A DNA stretch of 64,000 nucleotides from Rachicladosporium sp. CCFEE 5018 (GCA_002077045.2 KZ111149.1:1381677-1445676), one strand, 5' to 3'; numbered from the stretch's first letter, positions 10,157 to 20,493 are shown. Numbers and translations: made by a program. Notes: generated from the sequence alone by a model not told the origin.

Positions 10157-11113
10157 CTACTGCCCCTTCATAGCCTTCAGCTCATTCTCATACCGTCCCT
10201 TCATCTCCGGCCCCATCATAACCCTCTGCAACCCCTCCGGTAACCCCCCAATCACCGTCCCAATAACGCCCGGCTTCCAATGCGGCGCCACTAACGTCCG
10301 TCCACACCCGACATTCCTCAGCATCCCCTTCGCGCACTCCTCGCTGCTGATCGTGCCAGCCATGTCGACTTTGTTGCCCGCTGAAGCCGTGTTCCCGATC
10401 AGACAGCACTGGACTTCGATGCCTTTGTAGCCTTGCGAGAGGAATTCGGCGCGCATGGAGGAGGCGAAGTGGTGGCAGTAGGCCTTTGTCGGGCCGTAGG
10501 TGGCAAGATACGGCAGGCCCACGAGCCCGGCATTCGAACCCGCTATCAAGATGAGCGAGGGCTGGTTGGCTTTCAGCTGCGGCATCAGCGCTGATGTGAG
10601 GCGGGTGGGGAAGCGGGCGTTGATGGCGATGACTTCGTCGAGGTTCTTGGCTGAGGTGTCCTCGAGGGAGCAGTACTGCGGTTTGAATGTCACGCCGCCA
10701 ACGTTGTTGACGAGGACTGTGAGGCGGCCGTTGTGCTGCTTGGTAACTGAGGAAACCTTGGAGGCAATGCCGGTGAAGTCTACGTCTTGGGCTGAGGCGT
10801 CGGCGACTATGATCTCGATCTTGGGGGAGGGGAAGTCCTGGCGGAGCTGAGAAGCGATGCCAGAGAGCTTCTTCTCGTTCCGGCCATGGAGGAAGACGTT
10901 AAAGCCATTGCGAAGAAGCTCGCGGGCTGTGGCGTAGCCGATGCCATCGCTGGCGCCTGTCACGAGACCCCAGGAGTTGCTGTCGCCGTGACGGTATTTG
11001 GGCAAGCTAGAAGTTCGGAGAAAGTGGATCCAGATAGCAGATGCGAGGCCGTATGCTGTGCTGGCGAGGGAAACGAGGCCGAGCGCCGTGACGATGTTGC
11101 TGAAGATGGCCAT
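10157..11113 (-). CDS. Membrane-anchored SDR of the 17beta-HSD/3-ketoacyl-CoA reductase type
   Basis: 318 residues from the ATG at 11113 (AGCATGGCC context; the open frame upstream starts with TTG only). An N-terminal hydrophobic segment (about residues 8-30) precedes LVTGASDGIGYATA (TGxxxGxG). Other SDR signatures are LVNNVGG (the NNxG variant), a catalytic Ser in LIAGSNAGL and YGPTK (YxxxK). The N-terminal anchor and the NNVG motif match HSD17B12/Ifa38-type very-long-chain 3-oxoacyl-CoA reductases of the ER. This copy lacks a clear C-terminal KKxx retention signal, so a paralogous steroid or lipid reductase is equally possible. Confidence 0.85.
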   Translation of the reverse strand: MAIFSNIVTALGLVSLASTAYGLASAIWIHFLRTSSLPKYRHGDSNSWGLVTGASDGIGYATARELLRNGFNVFLHGRNEKKLSGIASQLRQDFPSPKIEIIVADASAQDVDFTGIASKVSSVTKQHNGRLTVLVNNVGGVTFKPQYCSLEDTSAKNLDEVIAINARFPTRLTSALMPQLKANQPSLILIAGSNAGLVGLPYLATYGPTKAYCHHFASSMRAEFLSQGYKGIEVQCCLIGNTASAGNKVDMAGTISSEECAKGMLRNVGCGRTLVAPHWKPGVIGTVIGGLPEGLQRVMMGPEMKGRYENELKAMKGQ

Positions 11114-11705
11114 GCTGCGGGGTAGCTTGCTGAGCAAGATGGGAAGGCTGAGATTGAGCAGGAAGATGAAAACGAAGGAATGCAGGACTCAGCTGTGGTC
11201 TATATGTGCAAGCTACCATGCACTTGGTGCCAATGTGAGCTGCAGGCGGAGGATCCTTGTCGCCGCGAGACAAACGGATGAACAGCCCGCATTCGCATGT
11301 GTGCACCCCGCCAAGGACTAAGCGAGGAGGATGCGGAAGGTGCGAGGGCTGAGAATGATGCAGATGTTGCTCCTCGCTTGCAGTGCTGCGATACAAGACG
11401 ATTTCACCCGCATCGTCTGGGTCGTAATACCAGTGAGTGAGGTGAAGGTCGAAGAAATGAGTGATCTTTGAACATGGAGGTGCTCACTCCCACTCCCGCG
11501 GCTCAAGGCGCCTCCCGGCGAGTGTGACGTCGCCAAACCCAGCAATCGTGCAGCAACATCCACTTTCACCATCTGCAGCAAGCAGGATATTGGCAGGCAT
11601 GGCATTAGCGAGATGCACAGCACGTGTTGACATGGAGTAGACTAGAGGTAAGTATCACTCTCACTGCTCTCCTCCGCCACCACATTAGTGGCCCTCACCA
11701 CCGCC
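11114..11705. promoter_or_regulatory. Divergent intergenic region with a probable 5'-UTR intron of the GH64 gene
   Basis: About 590 bp between divergent ATGs. At 11648-11688 a GTAAGT donor and a CACATTAG acceptor frame a 41-nt pyrimidine-rich stretch 17 bp before the GH64 ATG, which looks like a 5'-UTR intron. The open frames running through it begin with GTG, not ATG. Confidence 0.4.
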
Positions 11706-12986
11706 ATGCCCGACTCCCTCCAAATAGCGCTGCACAACGACTCCGACTCCTCCGCCCTCTACGCCGTCATCTCCGGCATAGCCATACAGCAGAACGGTCA
11801 ACGCTGCCTCCTCAAAGCCAATGGCAAAGACCTCTACTTTCCCCAGAACCCACCCTCCATCGGCTCGCCCCTAGCGGAAGACTGCTCCATAAACCTCGGT
11901 CCGCCAGGAAATACAGTCACAGTCACCATCCCCCAGATAGCCGGCGGTCGGATCTGGATCTCCCGCGACGCGAAGCTGACCTTCCTCCTCAACCCGGGAC
12001 CTGCACTGGTCGAGCCGAGCGTGCTCAACCCCAGCGACCCGAACGCGGCAGTAGACTTTGGCTTCGCAGAGTTCACTCTGAACAACGATCAGCTGTACGC
12101 CAACATCAGCTACGTGGACCACGTGCCGCGGATCCCGATCGCAATCTCATTGCAGCAGGCGAACGGGCAGAGGCAGGATGTAGCTGGTATGGCACCTGAT
12201 GGGTTGGAGAAGCTGGCGCAAGAGTTGAGGGCGCAGAAAGAGAAAGATGGCCGACCGTGGGATAAGCTTGTCGTGGAAAGAGATGGCAAGCCGCTGCGCA
12301 TACTCAACGCCACGCATGGTAGTGCTGTGGGCGCAGACTTCGCAGGATACTATGAGCCGCACGTCGAAGAAGTGTGGAAGAAATACCAATCCGACAGCAT
12401 GAAAGTAGACACCCAAGCCGGCCCCGGCGTCCTCCAAGGCAGCGTCACCTCCAGCGGCAATCTCAAAATCGGCGACGAAGAGTTCTCCAAACCCACTACC
12501 TCCGACATCCTCGGCTGCAACTCCGGCCCCTTCACCACCGGCCCCTCTGCCACGCGAAACGCAATCATCCCCCGCCTCGCGGCAGCCTTCGTCCGCAGTA
12601 CGCTCCTACACTGCGACACCCACCCCTCAGGGCCGGAGACGTTCTACCAAGTCGACCCGACGAATCATTATGCGAGGTTGGTGCATAAGGTGAATGTGGA
12701 TAAGAAGGGGTATGCGTTTGCTTATGATGATGTGCAGCCTGAGGGCGGGGAGGACCAGAGCGGGAAGGTGAATGCGGGGGATCCGGTGTTGTTTACTGTT
12801 AGTGTTGGGGGAAAGAGCGCGGGAGCAGGTGGGAATAGGGCGTTGGCTGAGGGTGGGCAAGGAGGTGGGCCACCGGCGCAGCAGCCGATGGGAGGTGGTA
12901 GGCAGGGTGGGAACCGGAGTGGGAAGGAGGAGGGACATGGGCTGAGAGGGAAGGTTATGGGGTTTGCGGGGAGATTTGTGAAGTGA
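11706..12986 (+). CDS. GH64-type beta-1,3-glucanase (thaumatin-like fold)
   Basis: 426 residues, intronless, ATG at 11706 in a CCGCCATG context. The pattern MPDSLQIALHNDSDSSALYA, then the GRIWISRDAKLTFLLNPGPA region, the FAEFTLNNDQLYANISYVD segment, and DILGCNSGPFTTGPSA followed by LAAAFVRSTLL match the fungal GH64/thaumatin-like laminaripentaose-producing glucanase family. FYQVDPTNHYARLVHKV fits the usual C-terminal end of the domain. No signal peptide is visible, which is common in this fungal subgroup. The last 60 residues are Gly/Gln-rich and low in complexity. The likely substrate is beta-1,3-glucan of its own or another fungal wall. Confidence 0.85.
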   Translation: MPDSLQIALHNDSDSSALYAVISGIAIQQNGQRCLLKANGKDLYFPQNPPSIGSPLAEDCSINLGPPGNTVTVTIPQIAGGRIWISRDAKLTFLLNPGPALVEPSVLNPSDPNAAVDFGFAEFTLNNDQLYANISYVDHVPRIPIAISLQQANGQRQDVAGMAPDGLEKLAQELRAQKEKDGRPWDKLVVERDGKPLRILNATHGSAVGADFAGYYEPHVEEVWKKYQSDSMKVDTQAGPGVLQGSVTSSGNLKIGDEEFSKPTTSDILGCNSGPFTTGPSATRNAIIPRLAAAFVRSTLLHCDTHPSGPETFYQVDPTNHYARLVHKVNVDKKGYAFAYDDVQPEGGEDQSGKVNAGDPVLFTVSVGGKSAGAGGNRALAEGGQGGGPPAQQPMGGGRQGGNRSGKEEGHGLRGKVMGFAGRFVK

Positions 12987-13226
12987 TTCCAGGTCGATCG
13001 AGAGGTTACCTGCTCGATCCCGGTGCTGTTCCTCGCCCAACCCTGTTGTATCCCTTCTCGTCAAAGATCAAGCCGTTCGTCTTTGCTTCTCTATGAGCCA
13101 GATCGCTCTGGTGCCACTACAAGCGTAACCTGCGACAGTAACAATGCTCTTTTCAGTGCTGAGTATCATCGAGCATACTAGGGAGATGCCACCACAGCAC
13201 CATATTTGTTACATTTGAGGCTGCAG
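12987..13226. other. 3' flank of the GH64 gene
   Basis: No ORF. This is ordinary-composition sequence before the repeat-flanked AT-rich block. Confidence 0.4.
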
Positions 13227-13274
13227 GTCATGTGACTAGGTCATGTGAACTGATCATGTGACTAGCCGAAAGAA
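13227..13274. repeat. Three TCATGTGA-core repeats at the edge of the AT-rich block
   Basis: GTCATGTGACTAG, GTCATGTGAACTGA and TCATGTGACTAG follow one another. The core TCATGTGA is close to palindromic (reverse complement TCACATGA). The array sits exactly where composition switches from normal to TA-rich, so it may be a transposon terminus. Confidence 0.6.
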
Positions 13275-13275
13275 G

Positions 13276-14010
13276 GGTACTTGGAAGGCTTTTCATATAG
13301 TCTTATATTAGATCCCTATACCCGATAAATCGTTCTATATTCTAAGTTGAATTCTTATATAATTAGTATTCTATTATATTACTACCCTAGATATAAAAGT
13401 TCTAGGCTACCGGGAATATATAGAAGCTGTTACTAGCGCGGATTAGAAATAGCATCCGACGCTAACTCCTCTCTTGACCGCTTCTACGTTTATATAGACT
13501 TACTATATATATCTATAATATAAGTAGGGTATAAGTAAAGCGGCTAAGGATAGAGTATAGTTCTCGGTTATTCTTATATATTAGGTACCCTACGTTATAC
13601 TTTAGTAGGCTCGGTAGTATAAGACGGGTCTCAGCGATTTAGGAATAACAATAAACTGTTAACTTAGATATAATATAGCCGTGAAGCTTCCCTAAGAAAA
13701 TTAGGTAAAATAAAGAACTATTATTATATAAGCGAACCGTTGTATCTACTTGATAGCTACGATATATTAAGTCTATCTAGTATTAAGCTTTATACTATAC
13801 GAGCTTTATCGTACTAACTTTCTCTATAACCTCCTAGGTGATATACTTTAATAGAGAACCTATTTATAGTATTATAGTAGAGGAGCGTAAATTCTCTCAC
13901 CTTACTATAACGGCCTTAGACCCTTATAGCTATAAGGAATCGAGGGTAACTATATGATAAAGGATATCTATATTGTAGGTATCTCGCAACGTATAGGACG
14001 ACACTAAGCA
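13276..14010. mobile_element. RIP-degraded repeat relic (TA-rich block)
   Basis: About 730 bp are strongly enriched in TA, ATAT and CTATA words and poor in CA/TG, unlike both flanks. No ORF survives on either strand. This is what repeat-induced point mutation (C to T in CpA) leaves in ascomycete repeats. The parent element cannot be named from the sequence. Confidence 0.65.
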
Positions 14011-14524
14011 AGCACTGCCTAGGTCCCAAGACTAATCGCTGCTTTGCGCATTACCCGCCTGCGACTCGCAGGTGGTGCGTATGCAGCCGCCAAGCGTAGT
14101 GCCTCAGGCGCCAAGGCTACTACAACTTCACTGCATACCAACCACGCCCTGTAACAATTGCCTCCCTCTCCATGCAAGTCGTCCTCGACTGTGCAGGAAG
14201 ACAATGAACACCGTGGGCGACGACTTGTAGCCATCGCGGAATGTGTTGCGCCAATGCGCACTTGTAGGCAGCTCAGGAATGTACGTTCCTGAGCCTCGCA
14301 GGTAGGTCGCATGCGCGCTTCAGTGTCTCGCGTGCCTTCCCTGTGGACAAATCGTGGGCCTTCTGTGTTGGGGTGACAACAACAACAAAGCCCGCCGCTT
14401 GCTCACAGCAAGCGACACGCATGCTGCTCTCTTGCAACACTAACGCTCCCATCAAGCTCACATTTGGCCAGCGCACACCAAGCTCATCACGCACACCTCG
14501 CACGCACCCCGCACGCGCCCAGCA
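14011..14524. other. Spacer with short palindromes upstream of the Cys-rich gene
   Basis: Composition returns to GC-rich. It carries CCTGCG-act-CGCAGG at 14058-14072 and the imperfect CCTGAG-cct-CGCAGG at 14288-14302. It is probably the promoter side of the gene starting at 14525. Confidence 0.4.
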
Positions 14525-15236
14525 ATGGAGTCGCCAACTCCCTCATCCACTGCCGGCGGCGGCACGCCCGCCCGCGACTCCAAGCCACTCATCCAAATCT
14601 GCAACCGCTGCATCCCCTACATGGACGAGGACATGGACCGTATGTGATTCCCATGCGCTTCGCATGCGAGCAGCCTGCTGACAGCCTGCGTAGAATACAC
14701 CTGCGGCGCCACCTTCGGCATGTTCAAGCGCAAGTGCCCCCGTTGTGTGCGCCAGCGCCACGCCTGCGAGCCGACGGATGCTCCCCTGATCCCCGCCCTC
14801 AACGCGCTTGTGCGTGCCCGCACCGCCCTCAGCAACCAGACTGCCGGCGGCGACGACCCGGATGCGCCGCTCCTGCGCACCGCGCGCGCCGCGCAGGTGA
14901 ACCTCACCACGTCCCTCCGCACCTTCGACCGCAACCGCAATCAAGTCACCGGCGACCGCCGCACGCCGCGCAAGCGCAGCGCAGCCGTGGCGTTTGCGGG
15001 GAGCAACGAGGCGTCCACCCTGGAGATGCAGAGTCTCCGCCGCATCGGGCTCGCGGGAGTCGAGATCGGTAAGATCGTGAGTTTCTCAGAGGATTCGAGG
15101 CGCTGTATACAACTGCTAACCGCATGCGCAGGGCCTGCGCCTCGCCGGCGCCTCGGAGGAGGACATCGCGTCCGTGGACGCTCTGCTGGGCCCGGATGGC
15201 CCAGCGGACGTCGAGGAGGACGAGGAGGAGGAGTGA
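14525..15236 (+). CDS. Small Cys-rich (possible zinc-binding) protein of unknown function
   Basis: Three exons (14525-14639, 14694-15076, 15132-15236) give 200 residues. The introns (54 and 55 nt) have GTATGT and GTGAGT donors and CTGAC/CTAAC branch sites. Splicing gives a continuous frame ending in an acidic GluAsp tail. Near residues 27-65 the cysteines are arranged ICNRC ... TCGATFGMFKRKCPRCVRQR ... C, i.e. CxxC and CxxC pairs that could bind zinc. The rest is Arg/Ala-rich and then helical. The gene lies beside the gypsy element and intron 1 contains the CATGCG-ctt-CGCATG hairpin (14652-14666). It may be an accessory or transposon-associated gene; I recognise no family. Confidence 0.65.
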
Positions 15237-15335
15237 GGAGAGAGGGGAGTGAGGGGGTGAGAGAGGGGTGGCGGGTCCGATGGCATACTCCCGTCGCCGC
15301 CCCTGCTCTGCGGCGGCGTGGCGCCTGCGTGGCGC

Positions 15336-15360
15336 GGTAGGAAATGAAAACTTTCCTACC
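15336..15360. repeat. Perfect 9-bp inverted repeat just beyond the retroelement pol stop
   Basis: GGTAGGAAA and TTTCCTACC are separated by 7 nt. On the minus strand it directly follows the pol stop at 15367, so it could be a 3' hairpin of the element transcript or part of its 3' end. Confidence 0.7.
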
Positions 15361-15366
15361 AACTTC

Positions 15367-17966
15367 TCACCATTTCTTCCGCTTCGCTCTCGTTGACCTC
15401 GTGCTCTCCGCCTGCGCCTCCCATGCGCCAATCAACTGCTCAGCTCCTACACAGTGTTCTTTTGGCTCCCAACTAGTGTATTCTTCTGGCCAGCCTTTCC
15501 ACTGGACCAGATACCATTGCTTGCCCTTCCACTTCTTGGAGCCTTGGATTGCCTCAACTTCCCATTCGTCGTCATGCTCTGCAAGAGGCATGGGCTCAGC
15601 AGGCTGCTCGCCTGCTCGCTGCCTCCATGGCTCAAGCAATGATACATGAAAGACATCGTGAATGATGTATGACGTTGGGAGTGCTAAGCGGTACGCCTGC
15701 GGCCCGACTGCGTCTCGGATGCGAAACGGCCCGACGTACTTCGCGCTCAGCTTCTTCCTTTCGCCTTGCAGTCGCAGATTCTTTGTTGACAACAGCACCT
15801 TATCACCAACCTTGAACGTCATCGGCTTCTGGCGCTTGTTCTGGTACATTTTCTGCGACTCCTGGGCTACACGCCAGCGCTCTGCAAGCGCCGCGTGTGC
15901 GCTTCGCATGCTTCTCGCACGCTCAGCCGCTGCTGGCACCCTCTCCTCTCGAGATTCGTCCCGAATTGGGTCACGGATATCTGGATGCCAACTATACAAC
16001 AACTCGAAGGGGCTTATGCGAGTCGCATGGTGCACGCTGTTGTTGACTGCGAATTCCGCTTGCTATAGCTTTGCAGACTATTGATCCTGTTCTTCAGAAG
16101 AGTAACATCGAAGGTACTGTTCTAATGTTTGATTCATTCTTTCTGTTTGTCCATCTGTTTGTGGGTGGAAGGCTGTGCTTAGCTTGTGCTTCATATGCGC
16201 TTCGAATGCGAAGTCACTCCAATACTGGCTGGTGAAGATTGAACCTCGATCTGTCAACAGGCCTGCTGGAACACCATACTGGCGAACAACACGTTCCATC
16301 AAGATCTGCGCAAGCTCCACGCTCGTGCAGCGCTTGGTAGTCGGTGCGTACAGATTCATTTTGGTGTACCTGTCGACAATGACCAAGATGGCATCGTATT
16401 TCTGGCCATCATGAACACTCGGAGGAAGATCAGTGATCATGTCCATCGACAATTCCTGCCACGGCCTGTTTGGCATGCGCAGCGCCTGCGCGTCGCCATA
16501 TGGCCGATGGCGCCTCGCTTTCATGTATTCACAGTTCGAGCACGTGGCTACACGTTCTTCGACATCCTTGGCCAGTGAAGGCCACCAATATTTGCGCCGC
16601 AGAAGCTTTTCTGTTTTGTCACGACCGAAGTGACCAGCCAATTCATCATCATGATGAATGCGCATGAGCTCAGCACGCATGGCGCTGTCTTCTGGCACGT
16701 ACAACGCATCGTTGTAGTACCAGAGGCCATTGGCTTCACGCCACGCATGCTCATCGCCAGCGAGGCGCTCGCGAAGCGCAGGCAACTCGCTGTCGCTTCT
16801 TTGGAGCACGCCAATCAGGCTGGCCAAGTCGTCTGCTGGGCCACCAAAAGGATCTTCGCCCCTGGCTGCTGCATTTACCACTGCTCGGATCATGACTGCA
16901 CACGGCTCGTCGCCTGCGGCTCGCATTTGGTCATCCTGCTGCCCTGCTCTAACTCGGCCAATGATTGGGGCCAAATCTGAGGAGGTTTCCCACACTGCAA
17001 GTTTGTTCTGCAGTGTCGGTAGCAGATGGGGAACCGCTTGCGACTCGCCTGCGTAGTCAGGTCTCCGCGAAGGTGCGTCAGCTGGATTTGACTTGCCTGA
17101 GCGGTGCTCAATGGCGAAGTCGAATGAAGCCAAGAAGGTAGCCCACCTGGCCTGCCTTCCATTGAGCTGCTTCACTCCCATGAACCCTCGGAGATTGTTG
17201 TGATCTGTCAGCACCTGCACCGCATGCGCTGCGCCTTCGAGGTAGTGGCGAAATTGCTTAAAGCCCTCGACAATCGCCAACAACTCTCCATCATGAGTCT
17301 CATAATTTTGCTCAGCTGGAACCAGCTTTCTGGACCAGAATGCGATAGGATACCACCCCGCATGCTCCTCGCCTTCGTATAGCAGCTGTGACAGTATTGC
17401 CGCGATGGCGAACTGTGAAGCATCTGTCTCCATGCGGAGCTTTGCTTTGGGGTTATAATGTCGCAATACTGGCGCCTGCGTGAAGGCTGCTTTTGTCATG
17501 CGGAACGCATGCTCTTCGCCTGCGCCCCATTCCAGCGGACCAGTCTTTCTCCCATTCTTCGCTCCCTTCGTCAAGTTCGTGAGTGGAGCGACAATCTTGG
17601 AGTACGAACGAATGAACCTTCGATAGAAATTGGCGAAGCCTAGGAACACCTGGATTTCTCTGAAGGTTGTAGGAGTTGGCCACTCCTCGATTGTGGCTAC
17701 CCTGCGAGCATCCATCGAGACGCCTACGGTGCTTACCATGTACCCGAGGTACTCAGTCTCTTTGGTGAAGAACGAGCACTTCTTGCGGTTGCCATACAAG
17801 GCGAACTTCCGAAGCCTCGCAAGCACCGCGCGTAGGTCTCGCACGTGGTTCTCACGCGAGTCGCTGTAGATGAGAATGTCATCTAGGTACACTACGCAGC
17901 AAATATCTACCAATCCTGCTAAGGCACGATTAATGTATGCCTGGAACGTAGCCGGTGCATTAGTCA
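15367..17966 (-). mobile_element. pol: Ty3/gypsy chromovirus pol, 5'-truncated by the gap and inactivated by two RIP-type stops
   Basis: On the minus strand, entering from the gap: end of reverse transcriptase (APATFQ, catalytic VVYLDDILIYS, then LGFANFYRRFI), RNase H (METDASQFAIAAILSQ, WSRKLVPAEQNYETHDGELL, TDHNNL), integrase zinc-finger region (HHDDELAGHFGRDKTEKLL, then C-x2-C), integrase core (DLPPS, DRGSIFTSQYW, HPQTDGQTERMNQ) and a C-terminal chromodomain (EWEVEAI, WYLVQWKGWPEEYTSWEP). Two in-frame TAG codons at 16078-16080 and 16063-16065 interrupt the integrase, each where Trp is expected. Gag, protease and the RT N-terminus are absent, and no LTR pair is visible. The element is non-autonomous or dead. 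Confidence 0.93.
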
Positions 17967-18066
17967 NNNNNNNNNNNNNNNNNNNNNNNNNNNNNNNNNN
18001 NNNNNNNNNNNNNNNNNNNNNNNNNNNNNNNNNNNNNNNNNNNNNNNNNNNNNNNNNNNNNNNNNN
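17967..18066. other. Assembly gap (100 N)
   Basis: Exactly 100 undetermined bases, the usual size of a placeholder for a gap of unknown length. The gap hides the 5' part of the retroelement and the rest of the P450 gene, so the distance between them is unknown. Confidence 1.
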
Positions 18067-18527
18067 GTGACGAACAGATCGCGAGCTACCTTATCGGTCT
18101 CGACCCAGATGTGGAGGGTGCCCATGATGTACCATTCGTAAATGGGGCCGTACTTCTTGTGCAGGCCTCCGAAGTGCCATGCTGCTGCGACACCAGGGCC
18201 GGGAACGTCCCATGGTCGGCCGATGTATGGCAAGCCTGTTGTGTGTGAGTATTGCTATCAGTGCTGAGCTCATCGCAAGATCTTACCTGGTAACCGTGGT
18301 AATCTCTTGACGCCTGCTGGAAGCTTTTGCTTCGATGTGAAAGCGCGTGCAATGAAAAAGAACAACAATAGAGAGGCACCCCAGAGGAATTTGGAGTGAA
18401 GCAGCGGCGTCAGGTCGGTCGACAGCACTGGCTGCAAGTCTGATGTGGAGGCTGCAGCAGCGGCTACAGAGGAGTTGTCTTCGTGATAGGGCATTCTGTC
18501 TGAGGATACTTGGATAGAAGCCTCCAT
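18067..18527 (-). CDS. Cytochrome P450, N-terminal part only
   Basis: Exon 1 is 18287-18527 (ATG at 18527) and exon 2 runs from 18235 into the gap. The 51-nt intron 18236-18286 has a GTAAGA donor. Splicing gives the proline-rich hinge LPRLPGLPYIGRPWDVPGPG after an N-terminal membrane anchor (FLWGASLLLFFFIARAF), then HKKYGPIYEWYIMGT, the A-helix/beta-1 region of fungal P450s. Heme-binding and ExxR motifs would lie in or beyond the gap. Whether the gene is intact or was interrupted by the gypsy element cannot be decided here. It would be an ER-bound monooxygenase. Confidence 0.85.
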
Positions 18528-20493
18528 GGTGGATGTCGCAAATTAGTCGCACGTCGATGTGCTTGGGAGTGTGCGACAAGGCGTGATGAGGAAAAGCAGC
18601 GTTGCTAGCCCAGTTCGGAGAAAGTCGATATACATGTACGCTCGTGCTAGGGCAAATTGCAGAGTTTCAGGGCACGTCAGAGCGAGAGCTACCTTTAGAC
18701 ACAGGGTGTCAGCGCTGGACTGCGCCGGCGGCGGGCGCAAGGCTTAGGAGCACATCCCATTCCTTCCTAGCAGTGAGCACGATCCTGCTTGGATCTTCCC
18801 GCGGCACTTGGCCGTGCGAGCGCGGTGCTGAGCACGACCGCGTGAGCGCTAGGACCATGGAGAGCCGCCACAGCCAGCTCGCCCCCAACGGTACCCAATC
18901 AGTCCGGGCTACCGGTCTCAGAACGCAAGGCACCACGAGGGCAATAGCCAAACTGGGATAGCAAGGCACGCAGCTTGTGGCCCAGATAGGCTTGCGAAGC
19001 GAGTGACAGAGCGAGTCGCGTCAACTGGGCAGCACTACGGCGCCATACGAAAAGTAAGCCTGCGGGTGCCGATCATGCTGTACATCGTGACATGCCGTGA
19101 CATGCCGTGACATGCGACTATTGCAGCGCAGCTTGCCCTGCCTTCCTCGTTCCGGCAGAGCAAATAGAGTAGCGTGATGGCTGCGCAACATCAGGATGCG
19201 AGGCACGAAAATGGCAAGGTAAGAGTGGGCCTTGCCGAGCGGTCCGAGAGCAAGCCTGCAGATGCTCGATGCGGAACTGTCAAGACCATGGTAATTTGGG
19301 ACCAGGGTTCCGAGTCATGGCTGTGCGCAGCCTTGAAGTAGACTGCGTCCGCCCTCCTATCATCGGCGACAGCTTGTACTTGCTTCCTTCGTGGCCCCAA
19401 GGAGACGGTGAGCTGCACACAGCCTTTCACGCGCGCCAGCTGTCACAGCTGTTGACCGCTGGTAATAAACCATCCAACCAGCTGCAGTCCCCGCAGACCT
19501 ACACGAAATCTTGCCAGATAAGGTCAGCACGATGACGGAGCAGCCGAGAAGCTGCCATACTATCCCACGGCGACATATCCGATCAGGCTCCTCCTGTCGA
19601 TGTCAACTTTATCGCCCGACAGAAATCAAGATCGGAGGGAAGTGGGGTCCCTCGAACGCGACTCGCGAGCGAAATTGCGCTTTGTAACGTAGTATGTTGT
19701 GCATAGTGTCTTTCTCCACCCCCTTTGTACCGTCGGAGTCGGGTGGGCGCAACAATACAACTGTCCATCAGATAGCAGCATTGTGCAACTGCGCGATTCA
19801 TCGCATTTCGTCACACAGTAGAAAATCGATAGCTCCCAAAATAGCCTGCCACATAGCCAGCCACGCCCTGCCACCGCCACCCTGCATAAATGTGGGGTGA
19901 AAATCCTCTTTCTCGCAAGGAAAAATGCTTGGAAACGACGTCGCTTCTTGGTATTCGGAGGATTAATCACGTATTCAGCATGCTCTCACTCAGAACTTGG
20001 TTGTCGGTGCTGGTTCACGGTGATCACGAGGGCACCGCACACCGCGCGCATATAGCTTCATGTTCATATCGTACTTCGGGTCGCCCCCCGTCTTCTGTTA
20101 ACCAGACCCACTGCGTGCGACGCACCCGCGTGGTCCTTCATCGCACAAAGTTCGGGCTAATGCCGCCCTCTCGCGTGTCGTGACACTGGATGTGGCGGTA
20201 TCCAGCTGGTGGTTGAGGGTCGCAGCCCATAACCTTCTTTCCATCCACATCCACGTGGAAGGACCGACAGCATGGCTCAGCTTGCCCTGGGCGTGTCGTT
20301 GCGTTTGCTTGGGAGTCTTGGTGGCTCCCTGGCGCCTTCTGGGCTGTGCTGTCAGAAACTTTGACAGGCTGGGGAGTCACGGGTGATCCAAAAGAGGAGA
20401 TGCCCGGGCTTCGGGTCACGCAGTCAATCCGAATTGCGATAGGTGTTCGGCAGTCTATCGACAGGGTGCTACCAGCGGTGTGCGACCACGAGA
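18528..20493. other. Gene-poor region upstream of the P450
   Basis: About 2 kb. All ORFs are short, begin at arbitrary codons and show no motif. A triple GTGACATGCC-type repeat occurs at about 19085-19115. No tRNA or transposon ORF was seen. The minus ORF 20138-20497 is probably chance. Confidence 0.4.

Noticed and set aside
14720..15340. 206-codon ORF running through the second intron of the Cys-rich gene
   Set aside because: Beyond 15076 it turns Gly/Arg-rich and loses the acidic tail; splicing with the GTGAGT donor gives a better end.
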